A DNA stretch of 64,000 nucleotides, taken from the NCBI GenBank assembly GCA_020683205.1, contig CP085689.1, positions 2,846,230 to 2,910,229 on the forward strand. The letters are read 5' to 3'. The notes beneath the pieces were generated by a model. That model had not been told where the DNA came from. It saw nothing but the letters and a program-made list of their open reading frames with translations, and made no database searches. Below are positions 18,874-28,535 of this stretch, piece by piece. The stretch is from Lentisphaerae bacterium WC36. Lineage in GTDB: Bacteria; Verrucomicrobiota; Lentisphaeria; Victivallales; SZUA-371. The position numbers were made by a program, and so were the translations under genes. How positions within the stretch are numbered: the stretch's first letter is position 1; the number at the start of each line of letters is the position of its first letter.

Positions 18874-19599
18874 ATGAAAATTTTACGTCTAGTTATTATT
18901 GCAATTTTACTTTTCATCCTAACAGGTTGTGGCACAACGGCAAAGTTTGTTTATCCAAGTTCAATGAAAAACTTAGTCCAAGTTGATTCAAATCCAGTTT
19001 ATCATAAGAAAATTGCAATTTTACCATTCTATGATTACCGCAGTAATGAAAACTCAACTGGCACCCGCTTGTTACAACTAATCCCTCTTTTTCCTTACGG
19101 CTATATAAACTATAACCGCCCAGAAGCCGCCGTTTTATTTATTTCAGTCCATAAATTTGGATTTTCTCCTAGCGAAGATTTGGCTAAAGCTGCAGCGTTA
19201 AGTCTACGCCACTCAAATTTGTTTGATGAAGCATTTTTTACTTTTGGCGGTCAACAAAATAAAGCAGATTATGTGATGTACGGCAATATTTATTCAACAT
19301 TATACCATGGAACAATTTATAGCTATGGACTATCCTTTGCAGGCGAATTATTATGGATATTGGGCGCTCCTCAAGGAGTTTCGCAAAACAACCTTGAGAT
19401 TAATTTCCAACTCAAAGATAAAAATAAAAAAGTCGTTTGGGAACATACATACAAGGGACAAAATGAGTGCATGCAATGGCTATATTATCGCAACGGACAT
19501 GATGTCAAAGCATACTCTATTTTAATGGAAGAGGCGATGAATGAAGTTGTCAAAGATTTAGCAAAAACATTTAAAAATAATCAGTCTTTATCAAAGTAA
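18874..19599 (+). CDS. Lipoprotein of unknown function
   Basis: 241 residues. A type II signal peptide ends in the lipobox LTGC, with Cys19 as the lipidated residue. The mature protein has an alpha/beta look (KKIAILPFYDYRSNEN near residue 48, KADYVMYGNIYSTLYHG, LQLKDKNKKVVWEHTYKG), reminiscent of outer-membrane assembly lipoproteins that sense or bind envelope components; I do not recognise a named family. GAGGA lies before the start. The next small lipoprotein gene begins on the base after its stop, so they form one operon. Confidence 0.75.
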   Translation: MKILRLVIIAILLFILTGCGTTAKFVYPSSMKNLVQVDSNPVYHKKIAILPFYDYRSNENSTGTRLLQLIPLFPYGYINYNRPEAAVLFISVHKFGFSPSEDLAKAAALSLRHSNLFDEAFFTFGGQQNKADYVMYGNIYSTLYHGTIYSYGLSFAGELLWILGAPQGVSQNNLEINFQLKDKNKKVVWEHTYKGQNECMQWLYYRNGHDVKAYSILMEEAMNEVVKDLAKTFKNNQSLSK

Positions 19600-19802
19600 A
19601 TGGTAAATTTGAAACTGATTTCATTAACAATACTAATCTTTATGTGTGGCTGTACCATTAAAGACAGTCACACTGTCCCACAACTAAATTTACCATCACA
19701 AAAACAAACTCCCGAAAAAAATTCAAACCATATCGTATTGAAGAAGTTAATGAAACTTTTGACGGCAGAATTTATCGAATTTATAATGCTCCTGATTTCT
19801 AA
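19600..19802 (+). pseudogene. Small lipoprotein gene with a homopolymer frameshift
   Basis: The gene begins immediately after the preceding stop, with a lipoprotein signal (MVNLKLISLTILIFMCGC). As written the frame ends at 19827 with an unconvincing tail. An A-run of seven at 19715-19721 falls in the middle; with one extra A the frame would continue as KPYRIEEVNETFDGRIYRIY and end at TAA 19800-19802, which looks much more like real protein. So the likely gene is about 67 residues and is shifted by one base here. It may be slippage, phase variation, decay or a base-calling error. Confidence 0.5.
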
Positions 19803-20051
19803 AAATTACCATAATACAAAAAAATAACAAAATTTTTATTAGTGCCAGAGTTTTGCTATTGATTTTTGAATAATTTTCGATTATCCTTTATAAAGAAGTA
19901 CTATTCTTTTTTAATAGGCATCAGATAAAAAGTGACCCTGTATATAGAAATTATTAATTATATTAATTTTTAATATTTTTGATAAAGGATAAAAAGATAA
20001 AAGCTTAAGCAGTATAATTTGAAGACAAAAATTTCAAAAAAGGTGACAACA

Positions 20052-21206
20052 ATGGATGTTAAATGTGAAAGCTGCAACCAAAATATCGTCTTAGACGACT
20101 CCTATGACGAGCTTTCTTTTGATTGCCCAAAGTGTGGAAATAAAAATATAATTGCTGATGAGAATGCAACTCATAAAAGAATTTTAGATATGGGAATTGA
20201 TGAAGGTGACTTTATCCCAGAGCCTTTTATGCGTGTAGCGGCGTCTATTCAAGATGAAGTTATTGAAGAAAAAAAATTATTTAGTTTCGAAAAATCGTAT
20301 TTAGTCCCAGCAATTGTGCTTTTTTTAATTGCTGCTGCAGTACAAATTTTTGTTCCTAATTTTAGCTGGACAATCAGTTTCCCTCTTTATATTTTGGTTA
20401 CAATAATTGGCTTTTTGCACCTTGAAAAAAATCACAAAGCGGTAGCCATTACAATATTTTCGACAACTGTAGTCTTACCAATTACAATCTTTATCATTAA
20501 TTTAACAAGAGCTAAAGATGTTGATTCGCAAAGAAATATAACAAAGACTCTAGAACAACTTGAGCAAGAAGAGCTTTTTAGAAAGTTAAAAATTGCTTTT
20601 GCAAGAAAAAATTTTAAAGATCAGTATAAAACTCACAACGTCGCAGTAATGAAGCAAGATAAAGTTAATAGCATTATTGCTGAACTTGAAAAGCAACTAA
20701 AAACAGAACAACAGATCGTGACAATAAAAGAATCAACTAGCAAAATCAATAAAGCGTTTGGAGTCCATCTCGGTAAAGATATTCCTAAGGAATTGATCGT
20801 TAAAAAACATGAAGACGCCCACGGCATCGTTCTTTATGAAATTAAAGCCGATTCTTTTAGAAAATTTTCTCAAATTTTTGTTGGAATAACTCCTAAAACT
20901 AATAAAATTCACACCATAATTGCCCGAGCAACTTTTACGCAACAGCAAGATGCTTTAATTGAACAACAAAATTTGACTATTGTTCTTGAAGAACAATATT
21001 CAGAAAAAATGATGAAACCAAGTTATTCAAACTCGAATAATCATATGTTAATTCATGAAGATCGCTATATTGTAACAAAGGTTAAAGATAATACTCTAGA
21101 GTTAATCTACAACGACGAAGCGTTACAAGAAATAGCTCACAAAGAGCGCTTAGTTAATGTTAATGGTAGCACAGTTGCTCAAACTAAAGAGCCTGCTGAA
21201 AAATAA
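20052..21206 (+). CDS. Zinc-ribbon membrane protein of unknown function
   Basis: 384 residues from the ATG at 20052, preceded by AAAAAGGTGA; an in-frame TTG at 20019 is less likely. Residues 4-30 form a two-CxxC zinc ribbon (CESC and CPKC). Three hydrophobic segments follow in about residues 80-150. The C-terminal 230 residues are soluble, starting with a possible coiled coil (ITKTLEQLEQEELFRKL). The zinc ribbon resembles that of the Ser/Thr kinase at 26806. No catalytic motif is seen. The C-terminal half would be cytoplasmic or periplasmic depending on topology, which I cannot decide. Confidence 0.7.
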   Translation: MDVKCESCNQNIVLDDSYDELSFDCPKCGNKNIIADENATHKRILDMGIDEGDFIPEPFMRVAASIQDEVIEEKKLFSFEKSYLVPAIVLFLIAAAVQIFVPNFSWTISFPLYILVTIIGFLHLEKNHKAVAITIFSTTVVLPITIFIINLTRAKDVDSQRNITKTLEQLEQEELFRKLKIAFARKNFKDQYKTHNVAVMKQDKVNSIIAELEKQLKTEQQIVTIKESTSKINKAFGVHLGKDIPKELIVKKHEDAHGIVLYEIKADSFRKFSQIFVGITPKTNKIHTIIARATFTQQQDALIEQQNLTIVLEEQYSEKMMKPSYSNSNNHMLIHEDRYIVTKVKDNTLELIYNDEALQEIAHKERLVNVNGSTVAQTKEPAEK

Positions 21207-21270
21207 CTTTAGCAATTAATAAAAAGATAAATTCTAATCAAATGTTTCATTTTTAGAAATTTTATTTCTA

Positions 21271-22464
21271 CTATGATGACTCTCGTGGATTTAATACTAA
21301 CCGCAACCCTTCACCAATAAAATTGAAGGCACAAACGACGGTAAATAGTGCTAAACCAGGAAATAAAGTCATGTGCCAATAGGTAAATGGCTCGGCCAAA
21401 GCTTGCTTTAATAATTCACCCCAACTTGAAGTCGGAGGTTGCACTCCAAAACCTAAAAAACTTAAGCCACTTTCAGCTAAGATTGCTCCAGCAACGCCAA
21501 AAGTAAAAGCAATTAAGATTGGAGCTGTAACATTAGGTAGAATATGAAATAACATAATACGCCACGGGTGTAACCCTGACGCTTCACAACTTTTAATATA
21601 AGTCATGTGACGAACTTTTAAGGTTTCACCACGCACAAGGCGTGATAAGCCAGTCCAACCAGTAAAACCAATTACACAAATTACAATTAAAATTGACTGG
21701 TTAAATCCTTTATCCAAAAACATCACCATTAAAATTAAAAGTAACAGAAAAGTTGGAAAACAGATAATAATTTCAACAATTCTCATAACAAAAATATCAA
21801 TAGTTCCTCCATAATATCCAGCAAAAATTCCCACCATTGTACCAATTATTAAGGCAATTGTCGTCGCAAAAAAGCCAACTGCCAACGAGACCCTCGCTCC
21901 ATAAATCATGCGGCTCAAAACATCACGACCAATTTGATCTGAACCGAACCAATGTTTTGCATTTGGCTTTTGATATGGTTCTGCTACTATTTGTGAAGGA
22001 GCATAAGGTATTGGAGCAAAAACAACTGTTTCTTTTTCCGCGACCTTTTGCCAATCAACTATTTTAAAACTATTTTTCACAGTAAAAAAAGGTATTATTA
22101 ATAACAGTGATGTTATTGAAATTATTACAATGCCAAAAATTTTATACTTAGTTATTTTGCATATTTTTAACAACAACAGCAACAATGAATTAACAACAAT
22201 AAAAATAGCTAAATAGTTATAAACTTTTTCAATTAACACCTCTGATGAGGATGGCCTAAAAAAATCTTTTAAAAACGGAAAATTGTAATGTCCAGCACTA
22301 TCAATATGCAACAATGGTTGATTATTAGCAATAAATTGAGCAAAAGTAGCAATAAAAACAAAAAATAAAATTATTGAAAAACTAATCAATGACACTTTAC
22401 TTTTTGCAAACTTACGCAACGCTAATTTAACCCATGATGATTGTGAAATATATTGCTCAGCCAT
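21271..22464 (-). CDS. OppC/DppC-type ABC transporter permease, with extra membrane segments
   Basis: 397 residues against about 300 for the family. The N-terminal membrane helix (LISFSIILFFVFIATFAQF) and the core from HWFGSDQIGRDVLSRMIYGARVSL onward are typical of oligopeptide/dipeptide permeases. The EAA-like loop is SCEASGLHPWRIMLFHILPN, and the C-terminus has LSFLGFGVQPPTSSWGELL. Between helix 1 and the core lies an insert of about 100 residues with two more hydrophobic segments. These permeases work as heterodimers with OppB and two ATPases plus a binding protein, none of which is nearby, so the partners must be encoded elsewhere. It follows ClpC and Nudix on the minus strand. Confidence 0.88.
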   Translation of the reverse strand: MAEQYISQSSWVKLALRKFAKSKVSLISFSIILFFVFIATFAQFIANNQPLLHIDSAGHYNFPFLKDFFRPSSSEVLIEKVYNYLAIFIVVNSLLLLLLKICKITKYKIFGIVIISITSLLLIIPFFTVKNSFKIVDWQKVAEKETVVFAPIPYAPSQIVAEPYQKPNAKHWFGSDQIGRDVLSRMIYGARVSLAVGFFATTIALIIGTMVGIFAGYYGGTIDIFVMRIVEIIICFPTFLLLLILMVMFLDKGFNQSILIVICVIGFTGWTGLSRLVRGETLKVRHMTYIKSCEASGLHPWRIMLFHILPNVTAPILIAFTFGVAGAILAESGLSFLGFGVQPPTSSWGELLKQALAEPFTYWHMTLFPGLALFTVVCAFNFIGEGLRLVLNPRESS

Positions 22465-22476
22465 TTAAACATTCTC

Positions 22477-22986
22477 TCATTTCTTTATAATTTCTGCTAA
22501 CTTACCAATTTCAAAAACTAAGTTTGGCGTGAAATCTTGATGATTGTTACAATCTAAAAGTTGTTCTATCGTCCAAAATTTGACTTCATCAATTTCTTCT
22601 TTCTGAAAATTAAATTCGCCATCATAAACCGTTTTAAAAACACGCACATTTTCAGATTCAATATTATTGCGAATTTTTAAGTTGAATAAAAATTCTAAAT
22701 GCAAATCATGTGAAATACCCAATTCTTCATTCATTTCACGACGTGCTCCCTGTTCATAAGTTTCCCCTACATCAAGATGACCGCCAACTGCTGTATCCCA
22801 CTTTCCAGGCTGGATGTCTTTTAGTTTATTGCGCTTTTGCAGTAAAATTTCACCTTTACTATTAAAAACAACAACATGGCTAGTACGGTGAATTAATGCT
22901 GGATTCCCATGACATTCACTGCGCCGAGCTGTACCAATAATATTGTCATTTTCATCAACAATTTCAAAAATTTCGTCTTTGCTCAT
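22477..22986 (-). CDS. Nudix hydrolase, isopentenyl-diphosphate isomerase-like group
   Basis: 169 residues from the ATG at 22986; an in-frame TTG two codons upstream is an alternative. The Nudix box is complete, GHLDVGETYEQGARREMNEELG, matching GX5EX7REUXEEXGU. The preceding LLQKRNKLKDIQPGKWDTAVG and the N-terminal EIVDENDNIIGTARRSECH resemble the YfcD/Idi-like subgroup. Such enzymes hydrolyse nucleoside diphosphate derivatives; the substrate is unknown. The gene starts 14 bases after clpC ends and ends 12 bases before the permease starts, so the three probably share a transcript. Confidence 0.88.
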   Translation of the reverse strand: MSKDEIFEIVDENDNIIGTARRSECHGNPALIHRTSHVVVFNSKGEILLQKRNKLKDIQPGKWDTAVGGHLDVGETYEQGARREMNEELGISHDLHLEFLFNLKIRNNIESENVRVFKTVYDGEFNFQKEEIDEVKFWTIEQLLDCNNHQDFTPNLVFEIGKLAEIIKK

Positions 22987-23000
22987 TATCAACTATACCT

Positions 23001-25496
23001 TTACTTTGCAAAAAACAATAGTTTATTATTATCAACTTTCACCGTGATATTTTTCTTTTCATCATATAGCCCTCGCAAAATATCCTCTGCTAACGGATCT
23101 TCTATCATCCGTTCTACCGTTCTTCTTAATGGTCGTGCGCCATACTCTTTAGCATGTCCTTGCTGGATTAAAAAGTCATAAACTTTTTTAGCCAACTTCA
23201 ATTTAATTCCACGCGACGCTAAACGCTCTTGCACTTTGCCAACCTCTAAGTTGATGATTTTAATTAACGATTTTTCATCTAGTGAATTAAATACTATCAC
23301 ATCATCCAAACGATTTAAAAATTCAGGTTTAAAGAACTTTTTAGCGTTTTCCAATAATTTTTCTTGCACTTTATCTCTGTTTAAAATATTATCTGTTGCT
23401 CCAAAACCAAGTGACGAATTTTTAACTAAATCTGCAGCACCAACATTACTTGTCATAATAACAATGCAGTTTCTAAAATCAATTTTTCGTCCCAACGAAT
23501 CCGTCAACTTACCCTCTTCCATAATCTGTAACAACATATTTGAAACATCTTTATGAGCTTTTTCAATCTCATCAAATAAAACCACACTATAAGGACGACG
23601 ACGAACTTTCTCAGTTAATTCGCCACCTTCTCCATGCCCTACATATCCAGGAGGAGAGCCTACTAAACGGCTAACATTAAATTTCTCCATATACTCAGAC
23701 ATATCAATTTGAATTAAAGATTGGCTATCGCCGAACATAAATTCTGCTACTGCCTTTGCTAGTAATGTCTTACCAACACCAGTGGGTCCCAAAAACATAA
23801 ATGATCCAATTGGGCGAAGTGGATTTTTCAAATCTGCACGACTACAACGTAATGCTCGCGAAACAATATTTAAAGCACTATCTTGACCAACAACTATTTC
23901 TGCCAAATCATGCTCCATATTCAATAGTTTTTGATTCTCCTCCGCAGCCATTCTCTGAACAGGAATTTTAGTAAATTTCGATATTATCTGCGTAATTTCA
24001 TCCTCAGAAATAGTTGCAATTTTATTCTTAATATTACTTTGCCATTTTGTTATGATTTCCTCCAATTTACGTTTCAAGCTTTGCTCTTGATCACGAAATT
24101 CTGCTGCATCTTCAAACAATTGATTTTTAATAGCATTTTCTTTATTTTTTTTCACTTCTGCAATCTGCGCTTCCAACTTAGTCGTATCTGGAGGCGTAGC
24201 TACTTCTTTAATACGACTTGCCGCTCCAGCTTCATCAATTATATCAATTGCTTTGTCAGGTAAAAACCTTCCAGTAATATAACGGTCTGATAATTTTGCT
24301 GCAGCTTCCAATGCATTATCTTCATATTTTACATTATGATACTCTTCATAATTTTTCTTCAGCCCATAAAGTATTTTTATCGTATCATCAACCGATGGAG
24401 GGTCAACTATTACCGATTGAAAGCGCCGCTCTAAAGCCGCATCTTTTTCAATCCCTTGACGATATTCGTCCATTGTTGTAGCCCCAACACACTGAAGTTC
24501 ACCACGTGACAATGCAGGCTTGATTATATTTGCAGCATCCATTGCTCCTTCTGCGCCACCTGCACCCACAATTGTATGTAGTTCATCAATAAATAGAATT
24601 ATTTTGCCACTACTTTTAACTTCGTCAATAACACTTTTTATCCGTTCTTCAAATTGTCCTCGGTATTTTGTCCCAGCAATCATTAACGGCAAATCTAGCG
24701 AAAAGACTCTCTTCTCAAGCAAAATACTTGGAACTCTTTTCGCAACAATTTCTTGTGCTAGACCTTCAATAATAGCAGTTTTTCCAACTCCAGCTTCTCC
24801 TATTAAAACTGGGTTATTTTTAGTACGACGACATAAAATCTGTATTACGCGGTCTATTTCGGGTTGGCGACCAATTACAGGGTCTAATTTCTTTTGCGAA
24901 GCCAATAACGTCAAATCACGTCCAAACGAATTTAATGCCGTTAAACTTTCAGTTCCATCTGAGCTTTTACTATTATTTGAACTTGTCGCTCCACTATCTT
25001 CATTATCATTATTATCGTTCTCTGGTAAATAATTTGGATCGAGCGCTTTGGTGATCTCAAGACGAATTACTTCCACAGAAATATTCATCTTCCGTAATAT
25101 TTGCGCAGCAACACTTTCTCCATCATCTAAAATCGCTAACAGTAAATGTTCTGTGCCCACAAAGTTATAATTCATCGCTTTGGCTTCATCATTTGCTAAC
25201 AATAAAACTTTTTTTAATCGTGCGGATAACGGTAAAAGACCTTTCTGTTTTGTTTCTGTCGCAACTGAAATTTTTAATTCAATAGCTCTGCGCAAACGTT
25301 GTAAATTAACGCCCAACTCTTTAAAAACAGCAATTGCTACTCCTTCATCTAAAATAATTAATCCTAGCAGTAAATGCTCAGGTCCAACGTAGTCATTATT
25401 TAATTGTAAAGCTTCTTTTTGAGCCAAAACCAAAACGTGTTTAGCTCTTGGTGTTAAATTTTTTTTGTCTGGATTTAAATCATCAAAATCAGCCAT
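23001..25496 (-). CDS. clpC: ATP-dependent Clp protease ATPase subunit ClpC
   Basis: 831 residues, normal for ClpC. There are two N-terminal Clp repeats (LTPRAKHVLVLAQKEA and LSARLKKVLLLANDEA). AAA1 has Walker A GEAGVGKTAI and the arginine-finger region, a UVR-like middle region follows (FEDAAEFRDQEQSLKRKL), and AAA2 has GPTGVGKTLLAKA, DEIEKAH and SMEY-like DMSEYMEKF. It unfolds substrates for ClpP in the cytoplasm. No CtsR, McsA or McsB gene is nearby, unlike Firmicute clpC operons. The 270-base upstream region is AT-rich with no clear operator. Confidence 0.95.
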   Translation of the reverse strand: MADFDDLNPDKKNLTPRAKHVLVLAQKEALQLNNDYVGPEHLLLGLIILDEGVAIAVFKELGVNLQRLRRAIELKISVATETKQKGLLPLSARLKKVLLLANDEAKAMNYNFVGTEHLLLAILDDGESVAAQILRKMNISVEVIRLEITKALDPNYLPENDNNDNEDSGATSSNNSKSSDGTESLTALNSFGRDLTLLASQKKLDPVIGRQPEIDRVIQILCRRTKNNPVLIGEAGVGKTAIIEGLAQEIVAKRVPSILLEKRVFSLDLPLMIAGTKYRGQFEERIKSVIDEVKSSGKIILFIDELHTIVGAGGAEGAMDAANIIKPALSRGELQCVGATTMDEYRQGIEKDAALERRFQSVIVDPPSVDDTIKILYGLKKNYEEYHNVKYEDNALEAAAKLSDRYITGRFLPDKAIDIIDEAGAASRIKEVATPPDTTKLEAQIAEVKKNKENAIKNQLFEDAAEFRDQEQSLKRKLEEIITKWQSNIKNKIATISEDEITQIISKFTKIPVQRMAAEENQKLLNMEHDLAEIVVGQDSALNIVSRALRCSRADLKNPLRPIGSFMFLGPTGVGKTLLAKAVAEFMFGDSQSLIQIDMSEYMEKFNVSRLVGSPPGYVGHGEGGELTEKVRRRPYSVVLFDEIEKAHKDVSNMLLQIMEEGKLTDSLGRKIDFRNCIVIMTSNVGAADLVKNSSLGFGATDNILNRDKVQEKLLENAKKFFKPEFLNRLDDVIVFNSLDEKSLIKIINLEVGKVQERLASRGIKLKLAKKVYDFLIQQGHAKEYGARPLRRTVERMIEDPLAEDILRGLYDEKKNITVKVDNNKLLFFAK

Positions 25497-25766
25497 AGTA
25501 AAAAAGCTCCTTTAACTTAAGATCTGTAAATTTATGAGAAAATATTCAAAAATTTCTCAAAATCAGGATTGATAAAAAATAACAATCCTTTAGTTTAAAA
25601 TATAGCGCAAATATTAGTTTTTTAAATCATCTATAAAAATTAATTCATTAAATTTTGCAAAAAGGTTATTTAGATACTATTATAGTAAAAAGCCAAATTA
25701 TTTAAACTTCTAACAAAATTTTTAGTTACCAAGAATTTTGGGCTAAAATTTACTTAACATAAAATT

Positions 25767-26594
25767 ATGAGTACAGATTCTAATTCAAACTTAATTCACC
25801 CAACAGCCGTTATTGCTGAAGGTGCAAAAATTGGTAAAAATGTTCGCATTGGTGCATATGCTGTTATTGAAGATAATACAGTTATTGGTGATGATTGCTA
25901 CATTGATAGTCACGTTAAGATTGCACGATATACTTCAATTGGTAAATCCTGTCGCGTTTATTATGGCGCACTAGTCGGCGAAGAGCCACAAGATCACCGA
26001 TTTATAGAGGGGTTAAAGTCATACACAGAAATTGGCAATCATACTGTAATACGTGAATACGTAACAATTCATCGTCCACCATTTGAAGGAATTAAAACAA
26101 TTATTGGTAGCCATGTTTTACTAATGGCATTTGTCCATATTGCTCATGATGTCATTATTGAAGACAATGTTACAATTGCAAATCACACGGCCTTAACAGG
26201 TCACGTTCACGTTGAAAAAGGTGCTGTTATTAGTGGTTATGTAAAAATCCATCAGTTTTGTCGTATTGGTTCATTAGCAATGATTGCTCCTGATTCACTA
26301 ATTTTTCAAGATGTCCCACCATTTTGTATGCTTCGAGAACAAGGCTTTATTAGTGGAGTTAATACCGTCGGCTTACGTAGAGCCAATTATTCTACAGAAC
26401 AACGTGCTAATATCAAAAAAGCTGTTAAAATTTTCTTTTTTAGTGGCTTAAATAGCTCTAATGCGTGCCAGAAAATTCTGGAAACAGCAGATAGTGCTGA
26501 AACTAAACAATTTTGTGACTTTGTCAAAGCCACAAAACGTGGGATTATCCCAGGTATTCCTAAGAGAAGCACTAAAGATTTTGACGAAGAATAA
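25767..26594 (+). CDS. lpxA: UDP-N-acetylglucosamine O-acyltransferase (LpxA)
   Basis: 275 residues. Left-handed beta-helix hexapeptide repeats run from about residue 10 to 190 (IGKNVRIGAYAVIEDNTVIG, VIIEDNVTIANHTALTGHV). HIAHDV holds the catalytic His region and KIHQFCRIG the acyl-chain-contacting segment; DVPPFCMLREQ and GVNTVGLRRANYS mark the helical C-terminal domain. It performs the first step of lipid A synthesis, so the organism makes an LPS-type outer membrane. No lpxC, lpxD, lpxB or fabZ lies alongside. A TAAAAT box is seen 20-odd bases before the start. Confidence 0.92.
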   Translation: MSTDSNSNLIHPTAVIAEGAKIGKNVRIGAYAVIEDNTVIGDDCYIDSHVKIARYTSIGKSCRVYYGALVGEEPQDHRFIEGLKSYTEIGNHTVIREYVTIHRPPFEGIKTIIGSHVLLMAFVHIAHDVIIEDNVTIANHTALTGHVHVEKGAVISGYVKIHQFCRIGSLAMIAPDSLIFQDVPPFCMLREQGFISGVNTVGLRRANYSTEQRANIKKAVKIFFFSGLNSSNACQKILETADSAETKQFCDFVKATKRGIIPGIPKRSTKDFDEE

Positions 26595-26805
26595 AATTAC
26601 AGAAATTTTCACTCTAAAAACTAGCCAAATATGATTATAGGGCATATTGTATTAGTGATTTAATAGAGATTAAAATTTTAAAGTGTTAAAGTAATACTTT
26701 TGGATTAAAAAACAAGGTATTAACTAAACGAAATAACAATGGTATTTTATTATCAAAATTTTTAGCTTAATAAAATACCTTTTAAAATAAAAAGAGATAA
26801 AGTTT

Positions 26806-28452
26806 ATGCGTTTTCAATGTTCAGAGTGTCAAGGAATTGTCGAAATTGAAAAAAATGATTTGAATTCAGAAGTGCAATGTGGTCATTGCTTTAATGTAGT
26901 TCAAACGCCTTCCACACGCCTGTCTCCTGGAATGCTAGTGGCTGATTTTATTATCGTACGAGAGTTAGGCCGTGGTGGAATGGGGGTTGTTTACTTGGTA
27001 CACCAAATGTCTTTAGACCGCCCTGCTGCACTAAAAATTTTAGCAGACAGCTATGCAAACGATGCTGAATTCGTGGTTGATTTCATTCGTGAGGCTCGTG
27101 CGGCAGCAAAATTAAACCACCCACATATAGTTCAAGCATATGCCGTTGGAGAAGACGATGGAGTTTTCTACTTTGCAATGGAAAATATTGATGGCGAAAC
27201 GATGAAACAAGCATTAGCTCGTGAAAGAGTTATTCCAGTTGAACAAGCAATAATTATTACACAACAAATTGCCGAAGCTCTTGATTATGCGTGGAAAGAA
27301 CAAAAACTTATTCACCGTGACATCAAACCTGACAATATTATGATAACATCTTCAGGACGAGCAAAGCTTGCTGACTTAGGTTTATCACGTCGTGCTGGTG
27401 ATTTAGAAGATAGCAGTGGTGACTCTGAAGTAATGGGAACTCCACAATACATTAGCCCAGAACAATTAACTGGTGCGGCAATGGACTGCCGTAGCGATAT
27501 TTATAGTCTAGGGGCAACTCTTTATCATTTGGTTACGGGCTATTTCCCATTTGAAGGAGACAGTCCAAGCGAAATTGCAAAAAAACATTTAGAAGAGCCC
27601 TTAACTCCGCCACGCCAAATCAATCCGCAAATTCCTGACGCAGTCAATCAGGTTATTTGTAAAATGATGGCAAAAAATGTCCGGAATCGTTATCAAGATG
27701 CGGAATCTTTGGTCGATGACTTGCGCATGATTCGTCGAGGACGCTCTCCTGTTAATAGCGGAAATTCTTTTAAAATTCAACATGGAGCAATGACAAAGCG
27801 TACCTTAGTACTCAAAAAAAATGGTGCTAATAGTACTGATTTAACAATGAATAAAACTGCATTGCTAAATAAATTATCTAGTGCAACCCAAACTTTGACT
27901 GGGGTAATAACTGGAGTGATGAACGATGATTTAGCGCACACAGGAACACTTTTTGATTATTCAAATTCATCAAATGGTGGTGATAATATTATTGGTTCTG
28001 TAGATTGTTTCGCAAACAATGAACGCCGCAATCATTATGTTTTTTACTTAATTATTATTGCATTATTAATTATTGCAATTAGCATTGTTGTCTTTAAGTT
28101 AGCACAAACAAATGACGTAAAAAATAATATTCGCGATAATAATTATTTGCAAATACGTAGCTATACATCTAATAACAATGGTAACTACACTGAAGAAAAT
28201 GAAAGTAATAAAGAACTTTTAGAGCGTATTGAGCAGATTAAAAAATTTAAAAAAGAGAATGCTTTCGATGAAGAAGGTTACGCTTCAATGGTTTATCAAT
28301 TGCTTGCAGATGATTTATCTCCATACAATTTTAAAGATAAACAAGCACTTGACGAAATTTTGGCAGAATATATTCCTTACGATGAAAAAATTCGCATTGA
28401 ACCAAAACGTGGATTAGTAAAAAAAGCATACGAAAAGCGTCATAAAAAGTAA
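26806..28452 (+). CDS. Ser/Thr protein kinase with zinc ribbon and C-terminal membrane helix
   Basis: 548 residues. Residues 1-32 are a zinc ribbon (CSEC, CGHC). The kinase domain spans about 45-310: glycine loop LGRGGMGVVYLV, Lys in AALKIL, catalytic HRDIKPDN, and DLG in place of DFG (ADLGLSRRAG). The APE region is GTPQYISPEQL, and DIYSLGATLYHLVTG follows. A Ser/Thr/Asn-rich linker then leads to one membrane helix at about 407-427 (VFYLIIIALLIIAISIVVF) and a charged tail of about 120 residues, probably outside. This is the PknB-like receptor layout without PASTA domains. Target proteins are unknown; the metallophosphoesterase downstream belongs to a different fold from PP2C phosphatases. Confidence 0.92.
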   Translation: MRFQCSECQGIVEIEKNDLNSEVQCGHCFNVVQTPSTRLSPGMLVADFIIVRELGRGGMGVVYLVHQMSLDRPAALKILADSYANDAEFVVDFIREARAAAKLNHPHIVQAYAVGEDDGVFYFAMENIDGETMKQALARERVIPVEQAIIITQQIAEALDYAWKEQKLIHRDIKPDNIMITSSGRAKLADLGLSRRAGDLEDSSGDSEVMGTPQYISPEQLTGAAMDCRSDIYSLGATLYHLVTGYFPFEGDSPSEIAKKHLEEPLTPPRQINPQIPDAVNQVICKMMAKNVRNRYQDAESLVDDLRMIRRGRSPVNSGNSFKIQHGAMTKRTLVLKKNGANSTDLTMNKTALLNKLSSATQTLTGVITGVMNDDLAHTGTLFDYSNSSNGGDNIIGSVDCFANNERRNHYVFYLIIIALLIIAISIVVFKLAQTNDVKNNIRDNNYLQIRSYTSNNNGNYTEENESNKELLERIEQIKKFKKENAFDEEGYASMVYQLLADDLSPYNFKDKQALDEILAEYIPYDEKIRIEPKRGLVKKAYEKRHKK

Positions 28453-28535
28453 TTAAAAATTAATAACAACTTATTTAAGCAGTATATTAAATAAATTGTC
28501 ATTTTTTTTCAAAATAAAAAGAGATATTTTTAATA

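Noticed and set aside
21254-21270. TAGAAAT/ATTTCTA hairpin between converging genes as a terminator
   Set aside because: Short AT-only stem with no T-run at the right side on either strand.
24520-25032. 170-residue plus-strand frame within clpC
   Set aside because: It is the shadow of clpC, whose motifs fill the minus strand.
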